From NCBI GenBank assembly GCA_020636775.1, contig JACJXF010000021.1:1-43089 (forward strand): a DNA stretch of 43,089 nucleotides, read 5' to 3'. This document shows positions 1 through 8,271 of the stretch, in pieces. The DNA comes from Bacteroidales bacterium. Lineage in GTDB: Bacteria; Bacteroidota; Bacteroidia; Bacteroidales; GCA-2748055. The notes under the pieces were generated by a model. That model did not search any database, was not told the origin of the DNA, and worked only from the letters and a program-made list of their open reading frames with translations. The translations under genes and the position numbers were made by a program. Positions within the stretch are counted from its first letter, which is position 1; each line of letters begins with the position of its first letter.

Positions 1-72
1 GGTAACGACAGTAAGGCATTGATGGTTAAGGGGTTTGAATACGTTACGACTGTTACGATGTCACGAAATTAA
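1..72 (+). CDS. Possible 3' end of an unidentified gene (partial)
   Basis: Frame 1 is open from the window edge for 23 codons and closes with TAA at 70-72. The residues end in ...VTTVTMSRN. An open stretch this short is weak evidence for coding. If real, the gene would run convergently toward the exporter operon, whose last stop is at 108. I do not recognise the fragment. Confidence 0.25.
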   Translation, partial: GNDSKALMVKGFEYVTTVTMSRN

Positions 73-107
73 GGGCCTGAGGGAACCATCAGCTGCAGCA
101 ACTAAAA

Positions 108-1226
108 TCAATTTATTTTTCGGTATCTCCAGACAGCCATACTAAGAGATGCGCAGGCATAAATAAACATAGACAGAAATTCCTTTTGAATATCGTGGAA
201 TTGAGAGCCTTTCAGCAAAATCATGCGGATGACGCGCATGAAATAGGCAAAAGGATTTACCACATTCACCTTCTGTGCCCAGTCGGGCATGCTCTCCACC
301 GCTGTAAAAATACCACTCATAAGGATGAAGGTGAGAAGGAAGAAAAATGCCAGAAACATGACCTGCTGTTGCGTTTCAGCCATTGTCGATAATAAAAGGC
401 CAATCCCCAGAACTGCTGCAAGGTAAACCGCTGCAAAGCCAAAGAGTAATGCGGGATTTCCAAGAACCGGCAGATGGAAAAACACTTTTCCAATGGTGAG
501 TCCAAAACCCAGCTCGAATAGGGCGATAATCCAGAACGGTAAAAGTTTTCCGATAATAAAATGGAATTTTCTAATGGGAGTTACGTTAATCTGTTCTGCC
601 GTCCCAAGTTCCTTTTCCCGAACCAGATTCAAAGCCGCAAGGAACATTCCAATAATTGTAACCAGAATAACCATGATTCCAGGAAGCATATAGATCTTGT
701 AATTCAATTCAGGATTATACCAGTAGCTGTAGCTTACGTCAATATTTTTGATGGCACTAAGTTCGGAAACTCCCATCCATTGTAATCTGATATTCTGGTT
801 AAAGTCGCGTACAATTGATTCGGAATATGCATTTACAAGGCCAGCCTTGGCAGTATTTATGGCATTTATAAGTAACTGAAGCTGTGAAGAATTTTCTTTT
901 CTGAGATTTTCTTCAAAGCCTTTATTAATTACTATTACAAGGTCGGCCTTATCATTAAGCAGCATTTTCTCCCCTTCTGTAATACTGAAGCCAGTTCCCT
1001 GATCATTGTAAAAAGGTGAAGAGGTAAAATCATAGCGAAGTTTTCTGGAGGTTTCCGACAAATCCAAATCCACGGTATACAACTTTACCTCCTTTAGTTC
1101 AAGATTGGCTGCGAACACCAGCACAACCATCTGTACCACAGGCACAATGAAAATAAATGGTAACATTACCCTGTTTCTGAAAATCTGGATAAATTCCTTT
1201 CTCAATATGGATATGAGTATTCGCAT
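108..1226 (-). CDS. ABC-2 type transporter permease (YbhR/YhhJ-like)
   Basis: This is the second membrane subunit of a tripartite ABC exporter, sitting in the inner membrane. The 372 residues have the ABC-2 layout: an N-terminal membrane segment at about residues 22-42, a large extracytoplasmic loop of about 130 residues, then five C-terminal hydrophobic segments from about residue 175. A basic stretch with the conserved turn EKELGTAEQI lies between the first two C-terminal segments; it is typical of the family and probably contacts the ATPase. The length fits the family (about 370). It is the last gene of the operon, 5 nt after the first permease, so translation is probably coupled. The two permeases are diverged paralogues and probably form a heterodimer. 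Substrate is unknown; relatives export drugs or organic cations, or act on lipids. Confidence 0.88.
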   Translation of the reverse strand: MRILISILRKEFIQIFRNRVMLPFIFIVPVVQMVVLVFAANLELKEVKLYTVDLDLSETSRKLRYDFTSSPFYNDQGTGFSITEGEKMLLNDKADLVIVINKGFEENLRKENSSQLQLLINAINTAKAGLVNAYSESIVRDFNQNIRLQWMGVSELSAIKNIDVSYSYWYNPELNYKIYMLPGIMVILVTIIGMFLAALNLVREKELGTAEQINVTPIRKFHFIIGKLLPFWIIALFELGFGLTIGKVFFHLPVLGNPALLFGFAAVYLAAVLGIGLLLSTMAETQQQVMFLAFFFLLTFILMSGIFTAVESMPDWAQKVNVVNPFAYFMRVIRMILLKGSQFHDIQKEFLSMFIYACASLSMAVWRYRKIN

Positions 1227-1231
1227 AATAT

Positions 1232-2341
1232 TTATTCCAGTCTTATTTTAAATCGTTTTACACTTAGTCCAATAAAAATACTTGTCATTCCCATGAGAAT
1301 CAGGGTTTCTTTCCAGATAAATAGAATTCCTGTCCCTTTAATCATTATATTTTTAAGAATTATTATAAACCACCGGGGTGGCATTATAGCTGAAAGCCAC
1401 TGCAATATTTCAGGCATATTTTCGATCGGAAAGATAAAGCCTGATAGTAAAATAGTTGGCAGCATCAGTACCAGCATTGAAATAAACATTGCCATCTGCT
1501 GGTTTTTCGCAACAGTGGAAATGAAAATGCCGAGTGAAAGTGCAAGTGTGATATATAAAATTGTTTCCAGCAACAAGAGAACAAGGCTACCGTTTATTGG
1601 GAGCTTGAAGACGAAATTACCCAGAATCAGGATCATTATTGCGTTGATAAATGCCATCACTATATAGGGACTTACTTTTCCCAGAATAATCTGAATGGGC
1701 CTGAGAGGTGAAACCAGTAATACTTCCATGGTACCCATTTCCTTTTCACGGGTTATGGAGATTGAAGTCATAAGAGCCGATATGAGCATAAGGATCATAG
1801 CCATGGTTCCGGGAACAAACATATAAACTCCTTTCATGCCCTGATTAAAATACATTCTGGTCCGGGTATCAATAGTAAAAGGAACGCTGGTATTTTGCCC
1901 CATAAGTTCCTGAAGATAATTCATTACAATTCCCTGAGTATATGAGGTTATCAGCCGGCCGGTATTTGCATCCGAAGCATCAGATACAATGCGAAGTGCC
2001 GCATCGCCTGTTTTACCGAGTTTTGAAGAAAAACCGGGCTCAAAAATGATAACTTCCTTTACATTACCGGTTCTGAAAGCAGGCTCAATCTGACTGTAAT
2101 CTGTAAGATGGGAATACAGCTCAAAATAGCCGCTGGAAATTATTTTATTTGTTATTTTCTCAGTTACCTCGTCATGGGAATAATCCAGTATTGAAATTTT
2201 AATATTTCGTATCTCGTTTGAAACGACAAAGCCAAATATCAGTACCTGTGCAACAGGAATACCAAAAAGGATCAGCAGAGTCCTGAAATCCCTGAAAATA
2301 TGGTAAAATTCCTTTATAACAAAACCCCAGTATCGTTTCAT
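1232..2341 (-). CDS. ABC-2 type transporter permease (YbhS-like)
   Basis: This is the first membrane subunit of the exporter. The 369 residues show an N-terminal membrane anchor (about 22-42), an extracytoplasmic domain (about 45-170) and a C-terminal membrane block. The motif ITREKEMGTMEVLLVSP lies near residues 198-214 and is the hallmark of ABC-2 export permeases. It starts 60 nt after the ATPase gene and ends 5 nt before the second permease. In the E. coli relatives YbhS and YbhR the two permeases pair with the double ATPase YbhF and the adaptor YbhG, and the same gene order is seen here. The family call is secure; the substrate is not readable. Confidence 0.89.
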   Translation of the reverse strand: MKRYWGFVIKEFYHIFRDFRTLLILFGIPVAQVLIFGFVVSNEIRNIKISILDYSHDEVTEKITNKIISSGYFELYSHLTDYSQIEPAFRTGNVKEVIIFEPGFSSKLGKTGDAALRIVSDASDANTGRLITSYTQGIVMNYLQELMGQNTSVPFTIDTRTRMYFNQGMKGVYMFVPGTMAMILMLISALMTSISITREKEMGTMEVLLVSPLRPIQIILGKVSPYIVMAFINAIMILILGNFVFKLPINGSLVLLLLETILYITLALSLGIFISTVAKNQQMAMFISMLVLMLPTILLSGFIFPIENMPEILQWLSAIMPPRWFIIILKNIMIKGTGILFIWKETLILMGMTSIFIGLSVKRFKIRLE

Positions 2342-2401
2342 TTTCTAATGACTTTAAAGCTTCTGTTTCTTCCGATCATGTCTGCTTACGCTATTTAAAT
2401 A

Positions 2402-3145
2402 TCAATTATTCTTTGCTCCTCTGGCCAGGGTCAGAAAGACTCCGTTCATTTCTTTGGTCTTATAAATTTTCTTAAGCTGCTCAGGGGTATCGAGTGCAGC
2501 AATTTTACCATCGACCATGATGGAAACCCGGTCGCAGTATTCGGCTTCATCCATGTAATGAGTGGTTACAAAGACGGTTATTCCGGCTGCTGCAGCCTCA
2601 TTTATCAACTCCCAGAACTGCCGGCGGGTAATAGGATCCACTCCCCCTGTAGGTTCATCAAGAAAAACAATGGATGGATTATGAAATATGGCAACCGAAA
2701 AGGCAAGTTTCTGCTTCCAGCCAAGGGGCACATCACGAATAAGTCGATTGTGAATGTCTTCAAGTCCCATCCTGGAAAGCAGCTCAGCTGTCCGCGATTT
2801 GATAATTTTGGGAGCCAGTCCATAAATTCCGGCATAAAATTTTATGTTTTCGGAGATGGTAAGATCATCGTACAAAGAAAATTTCTGACTCATATAGCCA
2901 ATATTCCTTTTGATGGCTTCCCTTTCTTTATAAGCATCATATCCGGCAACGCTTATCTCTCCGGATGTTGGGAATGATAGGCCGCACAGAATCCGGATGG
3001 CAGTTGTCTTACCTGCTCCGTTCGCACCCAGAAAGCCGAAGATCTCACCCCTTTTAACTTCGAAACTAAGGTGGTCATTGGCCACAAAGTTTCCGAACTT
3101 CTTAACCAGGTCTTTGACAACTATTATATTTTCCTTACTTTCCAT
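2402..3145 (-). CDS. ABC transporter ATP-binding protein, NBD2 half of a YbhF-like pair
   Basis: This 247-residue ATPase corresponds to the C-terminal half of E. coli YbhF. Walker A (GANGAGKTT) is at residues 40-48, the Q-loop Gln at 87, Walker B with catalytic Glu (FLDEP) at 161-165, and the switch His (TTHYMDEA) at 196. The signature loop reads PLGWKQ at 140-145 where most ABC proteins have LSGGQ. That change lies in the same composite ATP site as the altered residues of the partner ATPase, which is consistent with an asymmetric heterodimer. The gene starts 1 nt after the partner's stop, so the two are probably made in equal amounts. Energises export through the two permeases. Confidence 0.92.
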   Translation of the reverse strand: MESKENIIVVKDLVKKFGNFVANDHLSFEVKRGEIFGFLGANGAGKTTAIRILCGLSFPTSGEISVAGYDAYKEREAIKRNIGYMSQKFSLYDDLTISENIKFYAGIYGLAPKIIKSRTAELLSRMGLEDIHNRLIRDVPLGWKQKLAFSVAIFHNPSIVFLDEPTGGVDPITRRQFWELINEAAAAGITVFVTTHYMDEAEYCDRVSIMVDGKIAALDTPEQLKKIYKTKEMNGVFLTLARGAKNN

Positions 3146-3146
3146 T

Positions 3147-4049
3147 CTATGCTTTTCTCATTAACTCCATGAAGGTATCTTCAATTCCGGCAGTAATCTT
3201 TTTGGATGACAGCTTTTCTCTTTTCGCGTATTCAAGGAATTCAGTTTCTTCTTTATTGGTATCCAGCGTAAGGTGCACCGATTGTCCGAATAACCAGGCA
3301 TTGGCACACCATTCTTCATTCCGGATATTCTTAAGTAAGCGGTAAGCACCATGTCCCGGGGACAATTCATATAAAATTCTTGTAAATCCTTTATGAATCG
3401 CCTCCGGCTTGCTAATACTCATAATTTCTCCTTTTTGAATAAGTGCCACCCTGTCGCATCGTGCAGCCTCATCCATATAAGGAGTTGAAACAATTATGGT
3501 AATTCCCTCCAGTTTTATTTTATGAAGAAGATCCCAGAATTCCACCCTTGAAACCGCATCTACACCAGTTGTGGGCTCGTCCAATACAAGGACTTCGGGC
3601 CTGTGTATAAGTGCACATGAGAGAGCGAGTTTCTGTTTCATTCCTCCCGATAATTTACCAGCAAGGCGTTTCTTAAAGGGTTCAATCTGAACATAAATAT
3701 CCCTTATCAGATCGTAGTTTTCTTCAATACTGGATCCAAAAACTGTTGCGTAAAAATTCAGGTTCTCCTCTACGCTAAGATCCTGGTAAAGTGAAAATCT
3801 GCCCGGCATATACCCTATTATCTTTCGTATTTTATCATAATCCTTAACAACATCCAATCCTGCAAGCATTACGCTTCCTGAATCAGGGAGTAAGAGGGAG
3901 GTGAGTATGCGAAAAAGACTTGTTTTTCCGGCTCCATCCGGGCCAATGACTCCAAATATCTCCGATTTATCCACCTCGAACGAGATATCTTTCAGAGCTT
4001 CTATGTCTCCATAAGACTTGTGCAGATTTTTTACCTGTATTTCTGACAT
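3147..4049 (-). CDS. ABC transporter ATP-binding protein, NBD1 half of a YbhF-like pair
   Basis: This 300-residue ATPase corresponds to the N-terminal half of YbhF. Walker A is GPDGAGKTS (residues 36-44), the signature LSGGM is canonical (133-137) and Walker B is VLVLDEP (153-159). Two usual catalytic residues are missing: the Q-loop reads MPGR at 81-84, with Gly in place of Gln, and the H-loop reads STPYMDEA with Pro190 in place of His. About 80 extra residues after the core form a C-terminal domain, which probably corresponds to the linker that joins the halves in fused relatives. It starts 81 nt after the adaptor gene and is followed after 1 nt by NBD2. The call as an ATPase subunit is secure; the degenerate-site reading is inference. 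Confidence 0.92.
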   Translation of the reverse strand: MSEIQVKNLHKSYGDIEALKDISFEVDKSEIFGVIGPDGAGKTSLFRILTSLLLPDSGSVMLAGLDVVKDYDKIRKIIGYMPGRFSLYQDLSVEENLNFYATVFGSSIEENYDLIRDIYVQIEPFKKRLAGKLSGGMKQKLALSCALIHRPEVLVLDEPTTGVDAVSRVEFWDLLHKIKLEGITIIVSTPYMDEAARCDRVALIQKGEIMSISKPEAIHKGFTRILYELSPGHGAYRLLKNIRNEEWCANAWLFGQSVHLTLDTNKEETEFLEYAKREKLSSKKITAGIEDTFMELMRKA

Positions 4050-4130
4050 CGGCCTGTGACTTAATGTTTAAACACTATTATTCGCATATTTTTTGCACTT
4101 CCTAATTTCACTACCCTTCAGGGTATTTGT

Positions 4131-5012
4131 CTAAAGGCTTATTTGAGCCGGCATTCCAATTTTAAGACTTCCATCGTTGGCAACCCTAATTTTAACAGCA
4201 TAAACAAGGTTTACTCTCTCGTCTCTTGTCTGTATTATTTTTGGCGTAAATTCCGACTTTGAAGAAATCCATGAAACAGTGCCTTTATAGGTTTTAAGCC
4301 CGCCATTATTCGTATCGATACCTACATTAACTTCTTCACCAATTTTCAGGCTCTCCAGTTGTTGACCGGAAACGAATACCCTGAGAATAAGCTCAGAGAT
4401 ATCGGCCACTTTGAAGAGAGGTTTTCCTGCCACTGCAAGCTCTCCCGTGTAAATATACTTTTCAAGTACCGTACCCGAAACCGGACAAATTATCAGGGAT
4501 TTTGCAATCAAATCATTCACCTGAGAAATCTGAACCAGAAGAGATTCCCTTTCAGCAGCAATAGATACCTTTTGCGAGCCGACAGCAGCTGTCTGTGCTT
4601 TGAGTAAATCAATCTGACCGTTTATATCATCCATTTGACGAGCTGTAGCTGCTCCCCCTTCCAGAAGTGAAGAAATCCTTTTCTGTTCCCTTACTGCATT
4701 ACTCATGCTTACCTCATTTACTTTTAGCTGTTGATCAAGCTGGTAAAGTCGTGCCTTCACTGATTCCAGTCCTGCAAACAACTGCTTCTTTTTAAGGTAT
4801 AGTTGCGTGGTATCAATGTATCCAATCATCTGCCCTGCCTTTACCACGGCACCCTCTTCCAGTTTAAATTCCATGAGGCTTCCGGTGGATTGTGCCGAAA
4901 CGATAATTTCTTCCGATTCAAAATTGCCATATGCAAATGCTTCCGGTTCATTGTTCCTGCATGATGATGCGATGAGCAGACATGTCAGGCTAACTAGGAG
5001 TACTTGTTTCAT
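4131..5012 (-). CDS. HlyD/YbhG-family membrane fusion lipoprotein
   Basis: This is the periplasmic adaptor linking the ABC permeases to the TolC-like channel. The 293 residues begin with a lipoprotein signal ending in LIASSC (Cys18), so it is probably anchored by lipid in the inner membrane. An N-terminal lipoyl half (about 36-66) is followed by a long helical hairpin (about 70-165) with GGAATARQMDDI at its turn, a second lipoyl half (SGTVLEKYIYTGE, about 182-194) and a beta-barrel region to the end. The length is near the family norm of about 300-330. It lies between the TolC and ATPase genes, with 81-nt gaps on either side. Confidence 0.9.
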   Translation of the reverse strand: MKQVLLVSLTCLLIASSCRNNEPEAFAYGNFESEEIIVSAQSTGSLMEFKLEEGAVVKAGQMIGYIDTTQLYLKKKQLFAGLESVKARLYQLDQQLKVNEVSMSNAVREQKRISSLLEGGAATARQMDDINGQIDLLKAQTAAVGSQKVSIAAERESLLVQISQVNDLIAKSLIICPVSGTVLEKYIYTGELAVAGKPLFKVADISELILRVFVSGQQLESLKIGEEVNVGIDTNNGGLKTYKGTVSWISSKSEFTPKIIQTRDERVNLVYAVKIRVANDGSLKIGMPAQISL

Positions 5013-5093
5013 TATTGTAATTGTTTATTGTTTATTTTTCTGTTTTTCCTGCAATACAATTGTTTCATTAATTTTTGCCACTATCTATTCAGT

Positions 5094-6362
5094 TTAAATA
5101 TCACCCTGAATTTCCTTATACTTTGCAATGGATTGCTGAAGCAGAATTTTCTCCGATTCATACTGCAGTCTTGCTATGGTTTCCTGATTAAAAATGGTAA
5201 TGTAATCCAGGGTCTTTATAAGCCCGTCTTCAAGTTGTTTCTGAGAGACTTTTGAAATTCGTGCCCTGAGAATTACAATTTTCTCCAGAGTATTGAGATT
5301 TTCCTCATGATTTTTAATATCGTTTTTCTGACTTAGAAGCGCTGCTCCCAGATCTGTTTCAAATTGTGTCTTTCGGCTTTGAATAATTTCCTGCTGCAGA
5401 CTTAAAACTTCCTTATCCCTGCTGGTATTATTCCAGTTCCAGATAGTCCAGGATAGTCCCGCTCCTACTATATAATAAGGCTCAAATTCATTCTTCAGCA
5501 TATTCAGGGCCGGATTGCCATACCCGAATTGACCAAATGCAAAAAGCTTTGGCATCGCACGCGATTTAAGAAGTTCCTTGTTTTGGCCCAGCTGCTTTAT
5601 TTGAAGTTCAAAAAACAGCTCTTCTTTTCTTTTTATTGAATCTGATTCGGGGGAAAGAAAAGTTGTCTGCTCCAGATATACGGAGGACGGAATATCCTCA
5701 GTTGTTCGTACAGATAAAACCCTAAGGCCCGAGAGTCTGGTATTTTCGAGCTCTGACCTTGTTTGCTGAAGTTTAATTATTTCCACATCAAGTAAATCAA
5801 GATCGGAACTCAGAAGAACCCCGTTCTTTATTCCAGTCTCAACAATTGCCCTGTTTTGCTCCAATTGTCCAATTGAAATATCCAGTAGTTCTATATTTTT
5901 CTGTATCGACAGCAGAGAGTAATACAAATCTTTCACCTGCATCTGAGTGGCTCTTAAATCAATTTCAAGTTGAGACTGATTAAGGTCTTCGGCAATCTCC
6001 TCAATCTTCGCCTTGTTCTTTACAAAGCCGCCGTCATAGATGGATTGAGTAATATCAAGACTTATTTTGTACTGGTCTTTAGACGGTGAAGGCAGTGTGA
6101 TTCCGGGTATAGGGATGTTGAGAGAAATAACATCCGACTGATAACTGGCTTTCCCGTTAAGTTCCAAACGGGGTAAATATCCGGTATGAATATTGTCGAT
6201 ATTATGGTCACGAATGCTGTTAATTAATTCAGCGTTTCCGGACCGTGGATGATTTTCAATTGTTTTATCCAGACACCAGCTAAGTGAAATACTATCCTGT
6301 GCACTGACCTGTATCAGGCAAAAAGCCTGAATTGCTGAAGCTAAAAGCAAATTCCTTACCAT
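5094..6362 (-). CDS. TolC-family outer membrane efflux protein
   Basis: This 422-residue protein is the outer membrane channel of the exporter. It has a cleavable signal peptide (residues 1-21, cleavage near VSAQ-DS) and two repeated halves of long amphipathic helices typical of outer membrane efflux proteins. Examples are the stretch around DLDLLDVEIIKLQQTRSELE and the C-terminal GLIKTLDYITIFNQETIARL. Short strand-forming segments (LELNGKASYQ, GAGLSWTIWNWNN) would build the outer membrane barrel. It begins 3 nt after the tetR stop. In E. coli the YbhGFSR pump has no TolC gene in its operon, whereas here a dedicated channel is encoded in the operon. Confidence 0.9.
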   Translation of the reverse strand: MVRNLLLASAIQAFCLIQVSAQDSISLSWCLDKTIENHPRSGNAELINSIRDHNIDNIHTGYLPRLELNGKASYQSDVISLNIPIPGITLPSPSKDQYKISLDITQSIYDGGFVKNKAKIEEIAEDLNQSQLEIDLRATQMQVKDLYYSLLSIQKNIELLDISIGQLEQNRAIVETGIKNGVLLSSDLDLLDVEIIKLQQTRSELENTRLSGLRVLSVRTTEDIPSSVYLEQTTFLSPESDSIKRKEELFFELQIKQLGQNKELLKSRAMPKLFAFGQFGYGNPALNMLKNEFEPYYIVGAGLSWTIWNWNNTSRDKEVLSLQQEIIQSRKTQFETDLGAALLSQKNDIKNHEENLNTLEKIVILRARISKVSQKQLEDGLIKTLDYITIFNQETIARLQYESEKILLQQSIAKYKEIQGDI

Positions 6363-6365
6363 ATA

Positions 6366-6980
6366 TCAGGGTTTAAGAGATTTATAAAAAGATTCCTTTA
6401 TGGCTTCCTTTCGTCGCAGTAAAAATTCGTTGTACGCATTCTTTTCTCCTGCAAATATTATTTCTGTGATCAGGGGACGTGCTATAAAGGGGAAAATTAT
6501 TTGGGACATGAGGTTAATAAATAATTCCCGGGGATCAGTTTTGCGGATTGTACCGCTTTTCATTTCAATCTCAAATGAGGAAAGAATCTTACTTATGTTA
6601 ATTCCTCCCCCTTTAAATAAACCAACCAGTCTGTCCGGATTGGTTGTCAGCTCCTGCATAATAAAAAGAGGAATAATTGGATTCTCAATAAGCATAGTAT
6701 AATAGTGTTCAATAAAATCATTAAGCTTTTCTTCAACAGGAGCATCTGAATTAAGTACACCGGCTACTTCCGTGAAGAATTTGGAGAATATCTTCATAAA
6801 GACCTGTTCAAACAGATTTTCCTTGCTTCTGAAATAATAATTGACAAGAGTGCGATTCACCCCTGCCTCTTCTGCAATATCCTGCATGGAAGTTCCAGCA
6901 CGCCCTTTAAGTACAAAAACTTTTATGGCTGCTTGCATAATTTTATCTTCCATTTCCTGGGATAATTCCTTCTTGTCCAT
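6366..6980 (-). CDS. TetR/AcrR-family transcriptional regulator (CecR-like)
   Basis: This 204-residue regulator heads the exporter operon. Residues about 12-60 form the TetR DNA-binding domain, with the recognition helix in MQDIAEEAGVNRTLVNYYFRSKENLFEQV. The rest is a helical ligand-binding and dimerisation domain. It is probably a repressor of its own operon, released by the exported compound. The inverted repeat at 7016-7035, 36-55 nt upstream of its start, is the obvious operator candidate. Its stop is 3 nt before the TolC gene, so regulator and pump are made from one transcript. The position parallels cecR (ybiH) in front of ybhGFSR. Confidence 0.9.
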   Translation of the reverse strand: MDKKELSQEMEDKIMQAAIKVFVLKGRAGTSMQDIAEEAGVNRTLVNYYFRSKENLFEQVFMKIFSKFFTEVAGVLNSDAPVEEKLNDFIEHYYTMLIENPIIPLFIMQELTTNPDRLVGLFKGGGINISKILSSFEIEMKSGTIRKTDPRELFINLMSQIIFPFIARPLITEIIFAGEKNAYNEFLLRRKEAIKESFYKSLKP

Positions 6981-7015
6981 GCCAATGCAAATAATAATAT
7001 TCTATTAACTTAAAA

Positions 7016-7035
7016 GTTTAACGCTTATGTTAAAC
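7016..7035. promoter_or_regulatory. Inverted repeat, candidate TetR operator
   Basis: GTTTAAC at 7016-7022 and GTTAAAC at 7029-7035 are a perfect 7-bp inverted repeat around a 6-nt spacer (GCTTAT). It lies in the divergent region between the tetR start (6980) and the membrane-protein gene (7172). Total length of 20 bp and the two-fold symmetry fit a TetR dimer site. Binding is inferred from symmetry and position. Confidence 0.55.
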
Positions 7036-7171
7036 GACTTTGTAAAACTAAAACTAATATTTTAATAAATCAAACTAAATGGAAAAAAAGACAAAAAATG
7101 ATTCCCTTTAATACTGGTGCGTAATTTTGAAAAAGTCTGTATATTTAGCCTCTCAAAAAATATCATTTATA

Positions 7172-7996
7172 ATGAAAAAGAAAATAATTTTTTGGATCCT
7201 TACGGTTGTTATCACCCTGTTTACTGCAGTATATCAGCGAACCACAGGTCCAACCTATCCTAAGTCATTCAAACTTAGTTTAGACGGCTCGGAGCATAAA
7301 TTCTCACTTCCCAGGAGCCAGAACGGTTTTACCGACTGCCAGGTAAAAATTAACCTTGCCGATCCAACGATCACAGGAAAAGTGGTTTACCGGAGATACC
7401 CAACCTCAGAACCCTGGGATACCTTAAATTTCAATCGTGAAGGTGAAAGCCTTATCGCCTGGCTGCCAAAACAGCCTGCTGCAGGAAAGCTGGAATATAA
7501 AGTTGAGTTGTTTCAGAATGGAAGCGTCCTGGATATCCCCGGGAATGAAGCTGTAACCGTTCGTTTTAAAGACAATGTACCCGCATATGTACTTATTCCT
7601 CACATACTGTTTATATTTACAGCAATGCTATTATCGACGCTGGCTGCATTTTTTGCCATGGGAAATATTCCATCCTATAAATTCTATGTCGGGTTGACTC
7701 TCTTGTTTTTTATATTGGGAGGAATGATATTCGGCCCCATCGTGCAAAAATTTGCTTTTGGTGAGTTCTGGACCGGATTTCCATATGGAAAGGATCTAAC
7801 GGATAATAAATCTCTTATAGGCTTTCTTGCGTGGACAATCGCATGGGTTGGGAACAGAAAGAAAGACAGAAAATATCTGGTTGTTATTGCAGCAATTGTT
7901 GTGCTTGCAATATCCTATATTCCGCATAGCGCAAGGGGTTCTGAACTGGATTACAAATCAGGAGACATTAAAACGGGAATGATTCATATCCCCTGA
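7172..7996 (+). CDS. Membrane protein of unknown function
   Basis: I do not recognise this 274-residue protein. An N-terminal hydrophobic segment (about residues 3-20) is followed by a roughly 110-residue beta-rich extracytoplasmic domain, with VVYRRYPTSEPWDTL and KLEYKVELFQNGS resembling an Ig-like or cytochrome-oxidase-associated fold. Three or four membrane segments follow (about 142-164, 170-195, 215-230, 235-255). A conserved-looking polar stretch GEFWTGFPYGKDLTDNKS sits between membrane segments. I chose ATG 7172 over the upstream TTG at 7127 because the 15 extra residues precede a clean membrane-anchor start (MKKKIIFWIL) and the TTG overlaps a promoter-like TAATTTTG at 7122-7129. The gene is divergent from tetR and ends at a bidirectional terminator. 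Confidence 0.8.
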   Translation: MKKKIIFWILTVVITLFTAVYQRTTGPTYPKSFKLSLDGSEHKFSLPRSQNGFTDCQVKINLADPTITGKVVYRRYPTSEPWDTLNFNREGESLIAWLPKQPAAGKLEYKVELFQNGSVLDIPGNEAVTVRFKDNVPAYVLIPHILFIFTAMLLSTLAAFFAMGNIPSYKFYVGLTLLFFILGGMIFGPIVQKFAFGEFWTGFPYGKDLTDNKSLIGFLAWTIAWVGNRKKDRKYLVVIAAIVVLAISYIPHSARGSELDYKSGDIKTGMIHIP

Positions 7997-8021
7997 AACA
8001 GTTAAGGTAAGAAAGAAACAA

Positions 8022-8057
8022 AAAAAAAGGCTCTCCAAATGGAAAGCCTTTTTTTAT
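8022..8057. terminator. Bidirectional rho-independent terminator
   Basis: An A-run followed by GGCTCTCC, the loop AAAT, GGAAAGCC and a run of seven T forms a hairpin with one mismatch, flanked by A- and T-tracts. It sits between the stops of two convergent genes (7996 and 8071), so it can serve both strands. Confidence 0.8.
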
Positions 8058-8070
8058 TAGCTGAATTAAA

Positions 8071-8271
8071 TTAGTTTGCAGGTGCTTCAGCGGGAGCATC
8101 TTCAGCAGGCGCAGCTTCATCAGTTGCAGGTGCAGCTTCGTCAGTAGCGGCGGGAGCTGTTTCAACTTGTTCAGTTGATTCTGCAGGTTCAGTAGCTTTT
8201 GGTTTGCATGATCCTAATGAGATTAATCCGAAAAGGGCAACAGCAAGAAAAAGGAATCCAAATTTTTTCAT
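8071..8271 (-). CDS. Small Ala/Pro/Glu-rich lipoprotein
   Basis: This 66-residue protein starts at 8271 (MKKFGFLFLAVALFG...), giving a standard lipoprotein signal with lipobox LGSC (Cys at about residue 21). Beginning at the ATG at 8307 would put 12 residues before the signal and is unlikely. The mature part is a disordered, acidic, repeat-like tail (TDEAAPA repeated, then AEDAPAEAPA), visible at DNA level as degenerate GCAGCTTCRTCAGT units. Such short low-complexity lipoproteins are common in Bacteroidota and usually have no known role. A good Bacteroidota promoter lies just upstream at 8321-8351, and the gene ends at the shared terminator at 8022-8057. Confidence 0.75.
   Translation of the reverse strand: MKKFGFLFLAVALFGLISLGSCKPKATEPAESTEQVETAPAATDEAAPATDEAAPAEDAPAEAPAN

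Noticed and set aside
7127..7171. TTG start extending the unknown membrane protein by 15 residues
   Set aside because: The extension precedes a typical membrane-anchor start at ATG 7172 and overlaps a promoter-like TAATTTTG.
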